Source of the DNA: Candidatus Levyibacteriota bacterium
GTDB lineage: Bacteria > Patescibacteriota > Microgenomatia > Levybacterales > UBA12049
Reading direction: 5' to 3'
NCBI GenBank assembly: GCA_027459725.1
Contig: DAIDHK010000002.1
Location: 1 to 35,751 of the forward strand
DNA: 35,751 nucleotides
The position numbers and the translations under genes are program-made. The notes beneath the pieces are model-generated. The model was not told where the DNA came from and ran no database searches. It was given only the letters and a program-made list of their open reading frames with translations. Every line of letters starts with the position of its first letter. Positions within the stretch are counted from its first letter, which is position 1. This document shows positions 1-8,644 of this stretch, piece after piece.

Positions 1-94
1 TTACGATATGATAATCGCATTGATATACACAGTGCGAAATATGTATCAACCCCATACTTGCATTCTACCGCAAAAAAAGTGCAGGGAATACTCC

Positions 95-119
95 ATCCCT
101 CGACCTTACGGTCGGGGAT
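95..119. repeat. 10-bp hairpin with one bulge and a TTAC loop (ATCCC-T-CGACC / GGTCG-GGGAT)
   Basis: Arms 95-105 and 110-119 are complementary except for bulged T100; no strong U-tract follows. Confidence 0.6.
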
Positions 120-249
120 TTAAGTAAGGAGTTGTTAAAATATATGCTGCAGGCTAGTTCATGAGAGGTTCTAATACGAAATGAGAGCCATCTACAATTC
201 TTCTTTCTTGCTTTAATATGAAATATTAAAAATTAACTGACTCTTAGTG

Positions 250-320
250 AGCGGGATACGAGAATTGAACTCGCTTCTCTACCTTGGGAAGGTAGCATAC
301 TACCGGTGTACTAATCCCGC
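250..320 (-). tRNA. tRNA-Gly(CCC)
   Basis: Cloverleaf read on minus strand: GCGGGAT acceptor, CTACC-TTCCCAA-GGTAG anticodon arm, GTTCAATTC T loop; CCA not encoded. Confidence 0.93.
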
Positions 321-393
321 AAATTTATAGATTCTCCATCATTCTACCTCCCAACTAAAGAGTGAACTAGAACGAATTGATTACAACAACCAG

Positions 394-422
394 ATACTGT
401 TTTAATTAAAAAACAACAGTAT
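394..422. repeat. Perfect 8-bp inverted repeat ATACTGTT-N13-AACAGTAT
   Basis: Read directly from sequence in the LysM/tRNA-Gly intergenic region. Confidence 0.6.
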
Positions 423-493
423 AAATTCTAATTTCCTATTTGCTTATTATAACCTGAAAGAAAAAAAATACAATGTGATACTAGAGAAAAATA

Positions 494-1240
494 TTACCGA
501 GGAATAGTGAGTTCATTTCCTGAAAAAATTAAATCAGGATTCCTAAGATGATTAGATTGTGCAATTTTTGTCCACATATATCCATTATTATATGCTCTTA
601 CTGCAATATTCCATAGATTATCACCTTTCTGCACTGTATAGTGATCACCTGAAATGGCATTACCAACTGTCTGATTTGACTGTTGTGTAACAATTTGAGT
701 AGAGTCATTCGTGGACGATGGTTGAATTGGTTTTTCTGCTGGTAAAATGAGAACATCTCCTTTAAAAATCATACCTGGGTTGGCTAAATGATTAACCTTG
801 GCAATATCTACCCAATTATAACCGCTTCCATAATGATTAAGTGAAATATCCCAGAGATCATCATCAGCTTGAACAGTGTATTTTTCTTCTTTCACAATTT
901 TTTCTGGCTGAACGTGTTTGGGAACTGATGTGGGTTTGATTGTGGGTAAAGAAATCATGGTTGGTTTGGGAGTGGGTTTAGTAACGTGGCTCACTGGTGA
1001 TTGAGTAACAGAAACTCTCTGAACAAGTTGTGTTGGAGCTATGCTGATAGAAGACGTTTCCTGTCTTAAAGTAGGATTTGTATGCTTGCCTCGAACTAAA
1101 GTGATTAAAAGGAGAGAAGCAAGAATCACAACTACAATACCAAGTATAAGACTGGTATAAGATTCATCAAGACGTAATAATTCACCCCAATCAATTGATC
1201 TATTTTTTTTGTTTTTATTTGCTGATTTTCTGCCTGGCAT
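494..1240 (-). CDS. Membrane-anchored protein with two LysM domains
   Basis: N-terminal TM (SLILGIVVVILASLLLITLV), two LysM modules (YTVQADDDLWDIS..., YTVQKGDNLWNIA...). ORF-track N-terminus (1241-1369) is translated tRNA-Asp; start moved to ATG 1240 (MPGRKSANK) with AAAGGA upstream. Confidence 0.85.
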   Translation of the reverse strand: MPGRKSANKNKKNRSIDWGELLRLDESYTSLILGIVVVILASLLLITLVRGKHTNPTLRQETSSISIAPTQLVQRVSVTQSPVSHVTKPTPKPTMISLPTIKPTSVPKHVQPEKIVKEEKYTVQADDDLWDISLNHYGSGYNWVDIAKVNHLANPGMIFKGDVLILPAEKPIQPSSTNDSTQIVTQQSNQTVGNAISGDHYTVQKGDNLWNIAVRAYNNGYMWTKIAQSNHLRNPDLIFSGNELTIPR

Positions 1241-1277
1241 AGATTTACATCCTTTGGGCAGAATTATAAATAAGCTG

Positions 1278-1351
1278 CGGGGCCAACGGGACTCGAACCC
1301 GCGACCTCCTCCGTGACAGGGAGGCGCTCTAACCAACTGAGCTACGACCCC
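1278..1351 (-). tRNA. tRNA-Asp(GTC)
   Basis: GGGGTCG acceptor, AGCTCAGTTGGTTAGAGC D arm, CCTCC-CTGTCAC-GGAGG anticodon arm, GGTTCGAGTCC T arm. Confidence 0.95.
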
Positions 1352-1404
1352 AAAACAGTTATTAGTCATTGGTCGCTAGTCCAAAAACCTAAACTATCGT
1401 GTTA

Positions 1405-1433
1405 ATTTTAACAAACTATTGGCTTGGGGTCAA
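1405..1433 (-). promoter_or_regulatory. Promoter for tRNA-Asp: TTGACC-N17-TAAAAT (extended TGTTAAAAT)
   Basis: -35 at 1428-1433 and -10 at 1405-1410 on minus strand, 17-nt spacer. Confidence 0.7.
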
Positions 1434-1498
1434 TCGATACTCTACTTTTTCCAGGCTCAATGATTGCAAACTCGAGTTCAAAAGTATAAACTATCAAT

Positions 1499-3262
1499 GT
1501 GAACAATAAGTCAATTGCTAATCTTTTAAATAAAGTTGCTGTTGCTTATTCAATCAAAGACGAGAAAAAATTTCGCTTTCAAATTCTGGCATATCAAAAA
1601 GCTGCCGATGTTATTTCCAACGAAGTTCGTGAAGTTAGTGATTTATATAAAGAAAACAAGCTTAATACTATCCCCGGCGTAGGAGCCTCTCTGCAAAAAC
1701 ATTTGGAAGAGCTCTGTAAAACAGGCCATGTTTATCAATATGAAACAGTATTAAAAGACATTCCTGAAGCTGTTTTTCCTCTACTTGATCTTCCTACCAT
1801 TGGACCTAAAACAGCATTTAAGCTTGTCTCCGCTTTTAAACTTAAAGATCCTACGACAGTACTAAAAGATTTGTTAGAGATAGCTAAGGCTGGCCGAATC
1901 GCACAAATGGAAGGTTTTGGTGAAAAATCTCAAAGTGAAATAATCAAAACAATTGAACAGGCTAATTTAATTGACAAAGCTGCAGAGCGAATGACCCTAC
2001 CCTTTGCATCACAAATGGCGGATCAACTGATTGAATATATGCGCAAATGCAAAGATGTAAAGGAAATTTATACTTTGGGCAGTTTGCGACGCCGGATGGA
2101 AACCATTGGAGATATAGATATCGCAGTGGCTACTGATAATGCCACAAGTGTTCTGGATCATTTTGTCAACTACCCTTACAAGTCCCGTTTGCTTGATAAA
2201 GGAGATGTATCTGCTTCTATTTTAGCCTCTAATGGCCGGCGCGTTGATATAAAAACACAGTCCGCACAATCATTTGGTGCGATGTTACAGCATTTTACAG
2301 GTAATAAAGAACACAATGTTCACCTTCGTGAAATAGCCATCAAAAAAGGAATGTCTTTATCTGAAAAAGGAATAAAATTTTCCAATACTGGTAAAATAAA
2401 AGAGTATAAAACTGAAAAAGAATTATATCAGGCATTAGGCATGCAGTGGATTCCACCCGAAATGCGTGAAGATGCTGGAGAAATTGAACTTGCTCAAAAA
2501 CATGCTATTCCTCATTTAGTTGAATTAAAAGATATAAAAGGAGAATTTCATATCCATTCCAGCTTTAATATTGAACCAAGTCATGATCTAGGAATAAACG
2601 ACTTTTCCACAATGCTAAAAAAAGCTAAGGAATTAAATTATAAATATTTAGGTTTTTCAGAGCACAATCCTAGTGTTTCCAAACATACCAGCGAGGACAT
2701 CTATAAGTTAATTAAAATGAGAAATACATACTTGGATAATAGCTGTTCGAACACTATTGGTGTTCGCGTACTTAATTTACTCGAAACTGACATTCTTACC
2801 GATGGTAGATTAGCAATTGATGATAAAAGCTTGTCTCTATTAGATGCAAGTATTGTTTCTATACATAGTTCGTTCCAAATGGATAAAGAAACAATGACCA
2901 ACAGAATTATTAAAGGACTATCAAATCCTAAAGCAAAAATCTTAGCTCATCCTACAGGAAGAATAATTAATAGCCGCCCAGGTTACCAGGCCGACTGGGA
3001 TAAAATTTTTAGATACTGTCAACAAAATAACAAGGCACTAGAAATTAATGCATATCCTACCCGCCTGGATTTAATTAGCAATTTAGTTAGAAAAGCTAGA
3101 GAATATAAATTGAAGTTTACTATCGATACTGACAGCCATGCAGTAGACCAAATGAACCTGATGCAGTATGGTGTGGATGTGGCTAGAAAGGGATGGCTGA
3201 CAAGAAATGATATAATAAATTGCTTAGATTACCAAGATGTTATAAAATGGATGAGTAAGTAA
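1499..3262 (+). CDS. polX: Family X DNA polymerase with C-terminal PHP domain
   Basis: HhH region, [17 protein letters not shown] Pol X motif, PHP motifs [29 protein letters not shown] start. Confidence 0.95.
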   Translation: MNNKSIANLLNKVAVAYSIKDEKKFRFQILAYQKAADVISNEVREVSDLYKENKLNTIPGVGASLQKHLEELCKTGHVYQYETVLKDIPEAVFPLLDLPTIGPKTAFKLVSAFKLKDPTTVLKDLLEIAKAGRIAQMEGFGEKSQSEIIKTIEQANLIDKAAERMTLPFASQMADQLIEYMRKCKDVKEIYTLGSLRRRMETIGDIDIAVATDNATSVLDHFVNYPYKSRLLDKGDVSASILASNGRRVDIKTQSAQSFGAMLQHFTGNKEHNVHLREIAIKKGMSLSEKGIKFSNTGKIKEYKTEKELYQALGMQWIPPEMREDAGEIELAQKHAIPHLVELKDIKGEFHIHSSFNIEPSHDLGINDFSTMLKKAKELNYKYLGFSEHNPSVSKHTSEDIYKLIKMRNTYLDNSCSNTIGVRVLNLLETDILTDGRLAIDDKSLSLLDASIVSIHSSFQMDKETMTNRIIKGLSNPKAKILAHPTGRIINSRPGYQADWDKIFRYCQQNNKALEINAYPTRLDLISNLVRKAREYKLKFTIDTDSHAVDQMNLMQYGVDVARKGWLTRNDIINCLDYQDVIKWMSK

Positions 3263-3281
3263 GGAGGTGAATTTACACAAG

Positions 3282-3833
3282 ATGTCCGCAACTTTAATTA
3301 TTATTTTGATCGTAGCGGTTGTATTAATTTTCATATGGATGTTATACAACGGCTTGATAACTGCCAAGATTAGAGTCTCAGAAGCTTTTTCACAAATTGA
3401 TGTTCAGCTAAAACGACGAACAGATTTAATTCCTAATCTAGTAGAAACTGTAAAAGGTTATGCAGCGCATGAAAAGACAGTTTTCGAAGATGTTACTAAA
3501 GCCAGAACTAGTTTAATGTCTGCTCAAGGAACAGCAGCCAAAGCTGAAGCAAATAATCAGCTTAGTCAAACTCTTAAGTCATTATTCGCAGTCGCTGAAA
3601 ACTACCCTGACTTAAAAGCTAGTAATAACTTTATGGAATTACAGCAGGAATTATCTGATACAGAAAACAAGATCGCATATTCTAGACAATTTTATAATTC
3701 AACTGTTCAGGATTACAATACAAAGCTTCAGATTTTTCCTAACGTAATTTTTGCCAGAATGCTTAACTTTCAGCCAGCAGAATTCTTTGCTGCTACTGAT
3801 GAAGAGAAAAAAGCTGTTCAGGTAAAATTTTAA
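3282..3833 (+). CDS. lemA: LemA family protein
   Basis: N-terminal TM then [46 protein letters not shown]-track start GTG 3267 lies inside the SD AAGGAGGTGA, so ATG 3282 is preferred. Confidence 0.92.
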   Translation: MSATLIIILIVAVVLIFIWMLYNGLITAKIRVSEAFSQIDVQLKRRTDLIPNLVETVKGYAAHEKTVFEDVTKARTSLMSAQGTAAKAEANNQLSQTLKSLFAVAENYPDLKASNNFMELQQELSDTENKIAYSRQFYNSTVQDYNTKLQIFPNVIFARMLNFQPAEFFAATDEEKKAVQVKF

Positions 3834-3834
3834 A

Positions 3835-3897
3835 GATCGACCAGACGTCATTGTAGGCATAAAAATATTTTTTAAACTTGCAGTGACGTATTCGATC
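3835..3897. repeat. Long interrupted inverted repeat in lemA-htpX intergenic region
   Basis: GATCGA(3835-3840)/TCGATC(3892-3897) plus ACGTCATTG(3845-3853)/CAGTGACGT(3881-3889, one G:T). Confidence 0.6.
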
Positions 3898-3920
3898 AGT
3901 TTGTTATATTATTATCTAAA

Positions 3921-4820
3921 ATGAATATTTATAGTTCAATATCACAAAATAAATGGAAGACATGGCTAATTATGGCCTTATTTGTTTTGCTAATCACTAC
4001 GGTAGCATTTGTATATGGTAAAGCAATCGGCGATCCTATAACTTTTGTTGCTTTAGCCTTTATTATCTCTGGTTTTATGAGTCTGGGAAGTTATTACTGG
4101 TCAGATCAGTTAGTAATTGCTACTACTGGCGCTAAGGAAATACAGCAGAAAGATAATCCTGAATTGTTTCATACTGTAGAGAACCTATGTATAGGTGATG
4201 GCTTAACTATGCCCAAAGTCTATATTCTCAATGATCCTTCACCTAATGCTTTTGCTACCGGACGCGATCCGAAACATGCAGCTGTTTGTGTTACTTCAGG
4301 ACTACTACAGAGATTAAACAAAGTAGAATTAGAAGGTGTTCTTGCACACGAGCTGTCACACATCAAAGATTATGATACCAGATTAATGGCTATCGTAGCT
4401 ATATTAGTCGGATTTATAGCAATTCTGGCCGATTTGTTTATGCGTAATTTGTGGTGGGGAGGCTTAAGAGATAACGAAAGAGAAGGTAATCGCAGTCAGG
4501 GCATTTTTTTATTGATCGGCATAGTTTTTGCCATTCTCTCCCCAATTGTTGCTACTTTAATTCAATTAGCTGTCTCCCGCAAACGTGAATTTCTAGCAGA
4601 CGCCGCTGGAGCCTTATTGACCCGTTATCCAGAAGGTCTGGCCAGTGCTTTGGAAAAGATTTCTTCTGATCCAAGACCTGTAAAAAATGCCAGCAATGCT
4701 ACAGCACACTTGTTTATCGCTAATCCTTTCAAAGGCAAGTCAACAGGTGCGTGGTTTGCCTCTTTGTTTGATACTCACCCCCCCATTGAAGAACGCATTA
4801 AAATCCTAAGATCAATGTAA
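3921..4820 (+). CDS. htpX: HtpX-like M48 membrane metalloprotease
   Basis: AHELSHIKDYDTRL (HExxH), TM helices, SRKREFLADAAGA motif; next to lemA. Confidence 0.95.
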   Translation: MNIYSSISQNKWKTWLIMALFVLLITTVAFVYGKAIGDPITFVALAFIISGFMSLGSYYWSDQLVIATTGAKEIQQKDNPELFHTVENLCIGDGLTMPKVYILNDPSPNAFATGRDPKHAAVCVTSGLLQRLNKVELEGVLAHELSHIKDYDTRLMAIVAILVGFIAILADLFMRNLWWGGLRDNEREGNRSQGIFLLIGIVFAILSPIVATLIQLAVSRKREFLADAAGALLTRYPEGLASALEKISSDPRPVKNASNATAHLFIANPFKGKSTGAWFASLFDTHPPIEERIKILRSM

Positions 4821-4860
4821 ATTGATTTCTTAATTGTGCGAGTATATAATTCAAATTACT

Positions 4861-5181
4861 ATGAGATTTACTGAGATATATGATCATCGTCCTCGAAAAG
4901 TTGTTCATCTTACTAACAATGAAGCCTGGGTTCTATGGGGCTTTGATAAAGGTAGAATTACTCCTTATGCACTATCTAAACAAATACACATGTTACCTTC
5001 TAATACCTATCGTGCAGTCGGAGGCTTAGAACAACAAAGATTAGTAGCTGCGTATAATCTCTCAGGTGAAAAGGAATTAACTAAATGGGGTCGTCAAGTT
5101 AGGAATGTTATTCTCAAACCGAATGGACGGCAAGCTAGAACAATAAATGTCCAGATCTCCGAATCTGATATAACTCTTTAG
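4861..5181 (+). CDS. Small winged-helix-like DNA-binding protein (106 aa)
   Basis: ATG 4861 preceded by TATAAT (4845-4850); wHTH-like segment ITPYALSKQIHMLPSNTYRAVGGLEQQRLV. Confidence 0.55.
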   Translation: MRFTEIYDHRPRKVVHLTNNEAWVLWGFDKGRITPYALSKQIHMLPSNTYRAVGGLEQQRLVAAYNLSGEKELTKWGRQVRNVILKPNGRQARTINVQISESDITL

Positions 5182-5206
5182 CTTATATCCTGTATAATAA
5201 TCCAAG

Positions 5207-6508
5207 ATGAACTTACTAGCGATTTTACTTGGGCAATTTATTAGCTTTATTTCTCGCTCATTCAACCTTGGCAACGGATCCACCTGGCCAGGACATTTAG
5301 CTCTCAAACTAAACCACCATTTTATCTCTTCTTTACTTAAAAACTCCAAGACTCAAATCGTGCTCATTGCAGGTACCAACGGCAAAACGACGACTTCCCT
5401 GCTTATAAAAACGATTCTGGAAAGTAATGGTAAAACAACAATCCATAACTCATCTGGAGCAAATTTGCTCAATGGAATAGCTTCAGCTTTGGTTTTACAA
5501 TCCAGCTGGACAGGAAAATTGAACACAGATTATGCTATCTTTGAAGTTGATGAGAATGCTTTATCTAAAGTTCTACAGGAAATAGATCCACAATACGTCC
5601 TGCTACTAAATTTGTTCCGTGATCAGCTAGACAGATATGGCGAGGTAGCCAATGTAGCTAAAAAATGGGCAGAAGCACTTAAAGATGAACCAACGATAAG
5701 TCTAATACTAAACGCTGATGACCCACAAATCGCTTTTATCGGCCAGCAACTTTTTAACCATAAAAAAGTACAATATTTTGGTCTCTCGCAACAAGGGATA
5801 AATACCCCCGAACATGCTGCTGATTCAACATATTGTCCACGTTGCGGAACCAAACTAAACTATAAAACTGTCTATTATTCACACATAGGTAATTGGGAAT
5901 GCCCGCACTGTCAATTAAAACAACCTCAAACTACTATTGAAGACTTCCCGTATATGCCTTTGGAAGGCCTCTACAATGTCTACAACACACTCGCAGCCGT
6001 TTTATTGTGTAAAGACCTGGATTTATCGGAGAAGCAAATTGAAGCAGGTTTAAAAAGCTTTAATCCAGCCTTCGGAAGACAAGAGAAGATCGAGTACGCT
6101 GGTAAACAACTGCAATTTTTTCTTTCTAAAAACCCAACCGGATTTAACCAGTCAATTCAAACTATTCGTTCTCTCAATGCCAAAACCATTCTATTAGCTT
6201 TAAATGACCGATTTGCTGATGGTACTGATGTGTCATGGATTTGGGACGTAGATTTTGAGAAGCTTTCGGATTTTGCCGATAATATTATTATTACAGGCGA
6301 CCGGGCATATGATTTAGCCGTCCGGTTGAAATATAGCCGACAAAAAATGACTAATGAAAAATTAAAAGTTAATATAGAAACAGATCTAAATACAAGTATA
6401 CAAAGAGCATTAGGATCGACAGCTCAAACAGAGACACTATTTATACTGCCAACATATACAGCTATGCTTGATATACGTAAAATTGTGAGCGGAAGAAAAA
6501 TTTTATGA
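5207..6508 (+). CDS. murT: MurT-like lipid II isoglutaminyl synthase subunit
   Basis: Mur ligase P-loop GTNGKTTT, four-Cys zinc ribbon CPRCG...CPHC, DUF1727-like C-terminus; overlaps gatD. Confidence 0.92.
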   Translation: MNLLAILLGQFISFISRSFNLGNGSTWPGHLALKLNHHFISSLLKNSKTQIVLIAGTNGKTTTSLLIKTILESNGKTTIHNSSGANLLNGIASALVLQSSWTGKLNTDYAIFEVDENALSKVLQEIDPQYVLLLNLFRDQLDRYGEVANVAKKWAEALKDEPTISLILNADDPQIAFIGQQLFNHKKVQYFGLSQQGINTPEHAADSTYCPRCGTKLNYKTVYYSHIGNWECPHCQLKQPQTTIEDFPYMPLEGLYNVYNTLAAVLLCKDLDLSEKQIEAGLKSFNPAFGRQEKIEYAGKQLQFFLSKNPTGFNQSIQTIRSLNAKTILLALNDRFADGTDVSWIWDVDFEKLSDFADNIIITGDRAYDLAVRLKYSRQKMTNEKLKVNIETDLNTSIQRALGSTAQTETLFILPTYTAMLDIRKIVSGRKIL

Positions 6509-7311
6509 CAAACACCCGTTTAAAAAACAATAACCTGTCTTCTATCCTCTATACGTTAAAAATCGGCTGGCTTTATCCTGACTTAATGAGTACTTATGGT
6601 GACAGAGGAAATATCATTGTTCTGCAAAAACGTTGCGAATGGCGAGGAATTGAGGCTAAGATTGAAAAAATAAGCGTTGGGAATGATATACAGAGACTGC
6701 AAACTGTTGATTTTATACTTATGGGCGGGGCCGAAGACAGACAACAAGAGATTGTCAGCAAAGATTTGAAGGCAGGTAAAGATAAAATATTAAGACAATT
6801 GATTGAAAATAAGATTCCAGGTTTGTATATCTGTGGGGCGTATCAATTTTTAGGTAAATATTATAAAGAAGCAAATGGAAATATCATTAACGGTCTAGGA
6901 ATATTTGACGTTTATACTGAAAACTCTGGATCAAATCATACCCGCCTCATAGGAGACATTGTTAGTCAAATAGACCCTGGCAATCCATTCTTTAACTTTG
7001 ATTCTTTAATCGGATTTGAAAACCATGGAGGCAGAACCTACCTAAGCAAAAATATTAAACCATTCGCTCAAGTTATTCGAGGTTTTGGTAATAACGGAAA
7101 AGACCAAACAGAGGGAGCAATTTATAAAAACTCAATCGGAACATATTTACATGGCCCACTCCTTTCCAAAAATCCTAAGCTGGCTGACTGTTTAATTAAA
7201 ACAGCGTTGACTGTTAAATATAAAAAGGAAATTAATCTGGAACCTTTGGATGATAACCTGGAAGATTCAGCCAGAAGAGTAATTGCATCGAGGCTTAAAC
7301 TTCAGTTATAA
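6505..7311 (+). CDS. gatD: GatD-like glutamine amidotransferase (lipid II isoglutaminyl synthase subunit)
   Basis: YPDLMSTYGDRGN, MGGAEDRQQ, nucleophile ICGAYQ, catalytic His in GTYLHGPLL; ATGA overlap with murT. Confidence 0.92.
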   Translation: MTNTRLKNNNLSSILYTLKIGWLYPDLMSTYGDRGNIIVLQKRCEWRGIEAKIEKISVGNDIQRLQTVDFILMGGAEDRQQEIVSKDLKAGKDKILRQLIENKIPGLYICGAYQFLGKYYKEANGNIINGLGIFDVYTENSGSNHTRLIGDIVSQIDPGNPFFNFDSLIGFENHGGRTYLSKNIKPFAQVIRGFGNNGKDQTEGAIYKNSIGTYLHGPLLSKNPKLADCLIKTALTVKYKKEINLEPLDDNLEDSARRVIASRLKLQL

Positions 7312-7324
7312 TAATTTTACTTCT

Positions 7325-7747
7325 ATGAATAAGAATATCTCTGTACGAGTAGTAGTTTACGGCTTTATATTAAACCAGAATGAAAAATTTCTATTGGTCG
7401 AAAGAGCCTCCTATGATTCCTTTCCTGGAATGTGGGAAATGCCGGGTGGGAATTTGGAATTAAAAGAACAGGCTACGATAGGTGCCGTTCGAGAAGTTAG
7501 AGAAGAAACTGAATTGAACGTATATTGTATTAAACCCGTCTCTGTTCATAGCAGCTTTAAAGATACGCACATGAAACAAGTTGTTAGAATTGCGTTTTTG
7601 TGTGAAATGGAAGATAATCAACAACAGGTTCGATTAAGCCCCGATCATTCTAATTTTCGCTGGGTAGATGTCAGCGAACTCCCTGAGAAAATTTCAACAT
7701 TTACATCATATACGATCCAAATGTTAAAAGAACAAAAAATCTTATGA
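7325..7747 (+). CDS. NUDIX hydrolase
   Basis: Nudix box GGNLELKEQATIGAVREVREETEL; ORF-track TTG start 7283 lies in gatD, ATG 7325 preferred. Confidence 0.9.
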   Translation: MNKNISVRVVVYGFILNQNEKFLLVERASYDSFPGMWEMPGGNLELKEQATIGAVREVREETELNVYCIKPVSVHSSFKDTHMKQVVRIAFLCEMEDNQQQVRLSPDHSNFRWVDVSELPEKISTFTSYTIQMLKEQKIL

Positions 7748-8028
7748 AAATAAACGTTAAACACGTGGCTAAACTGGCTAATTTAAAAATTACTGATGAA
7801 GATATAAATAAATTTGAAACTCAGTTGTCTGAAGTTTTGCAGTATGTTGATCATTTACAAAAGATTGACACTACGGGAGTTAATGAAACCAGTCAGGTCA
7901 CTGGCTTAGAAAACGTTATGCGCGAAGATATTGCCAAACAATCATTAACCCAGGAAGAAGCACTAGCTAATGCTAAATCAAAGCATAATGGTCTATATCA
8001 AGTGAAAGGAATTTTGGATAATGAATAA
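7744..8028 (+). CDS. gatC: Asp/Glu-tRNA(Asn/Gln) amidotransferase subunit C
   Basis: VKHVAKLANLKITDEDINKFETQLSEVLQYVDHLQ; upstream of gatA/gatB. Confidence 0.93.
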   Translation: MKINVKHVAKLANLKITDEDINKFETQLSEVLQYVDHLQKIDTTGVNETSQVTGLENVMREDIAKQSLTQEEALANAKSKHNGLYQVKGILDNE

Positions 8029-8644
8029 CAACCTAACAAAGTTTTATATTGTCCGTCATGGACAGACTGATGGAAATGTTCAACAATTATTGCAGGGTCA
8101 GATGGACATTCCTTTAAATAACATTGGGAGGCAACAAGTCAAGGAAACAGCCGGTAAGTTAAAAAATGTTAAATTCGATCTGGCCTTTTCATCTGATTTA
8201 TTGCGTGCCAAAGAAACAACGGAGATTATCGCATTGGAACACAAATTGGAAGTTCAAACGACTCAGCTGCTGCGGGAAAGACATTTTGGCGAGAATGAAG
8301 GAAAGAGTTATTCTGCACTAAAAACGTTCGATGAATTATTCCAAACACTTTCTTACGATAAACAACGAGTAGCTAGATCTGGTAAAAATGCCGAAACTGA
8401 CGAAGAGATCTGCAATCGCCTAATCACTTTTATTCGCGAAACAGCCATTACTCATCCGGGCAAGACTATCTTAGTTGGTACTCACGGAGGCATCATGCGT
8501 GCCTTTCTGATTCATTTAGGAGTTTTAAGCTATAAATCCAGCTTTCAAGCGATAGCAAATTCAGCCTATTTTCTTCTAGAATCAGATGGGGTCGATTTCT
8601 TTATTAAAGATACATACTGTATAAACACAAAATCAGAGATATGA
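8021..8644 (+). CDS. Histidine phosphatase family protein (phosphoglycerate mutase-like)
   Basis: YIVRHGQTDGN catalytic RHG motif, GTHGGIMR second His. Confidence 0.92.
   Translation: MNNNLTKFYIVRHGQTDGNVQQLLQGQMDIPLNNIGRQQVKETAGKLKNVKFDLAFSSDLLRAKETTEIIALEHKLEVQTTQLLRERHFGENEGKSYSALKTFDELFQTLSYDKQRVARSGKNAETDEEICNRLITFIRETAITHPGKTILVGTHGGIMRAFLIHLGVLSYKSSFQAIANSAYFLLESDGVDFFIKDTYCINTKSEI

Noticed and set aside
1241-1369. N-terminal extension MTNNCFGVVAQLVRAPPCHGGGRGFESRWP of the LysM ORF
   Set aside because: It is the translated tRNA-Asp gene; a well-known artefact.
2701-2901. Minus-strand 66-aa ORF within polX
   Set aside because: Antisense shadow ORF in a well-supported coding gene, no recognisable domain.
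5077-5349. Minus-strand 90-aa ORF across the wHTH-like/murT junction
   Set aside because: Antisense to two plausible genes, covers the murT promoter and start; no domain.
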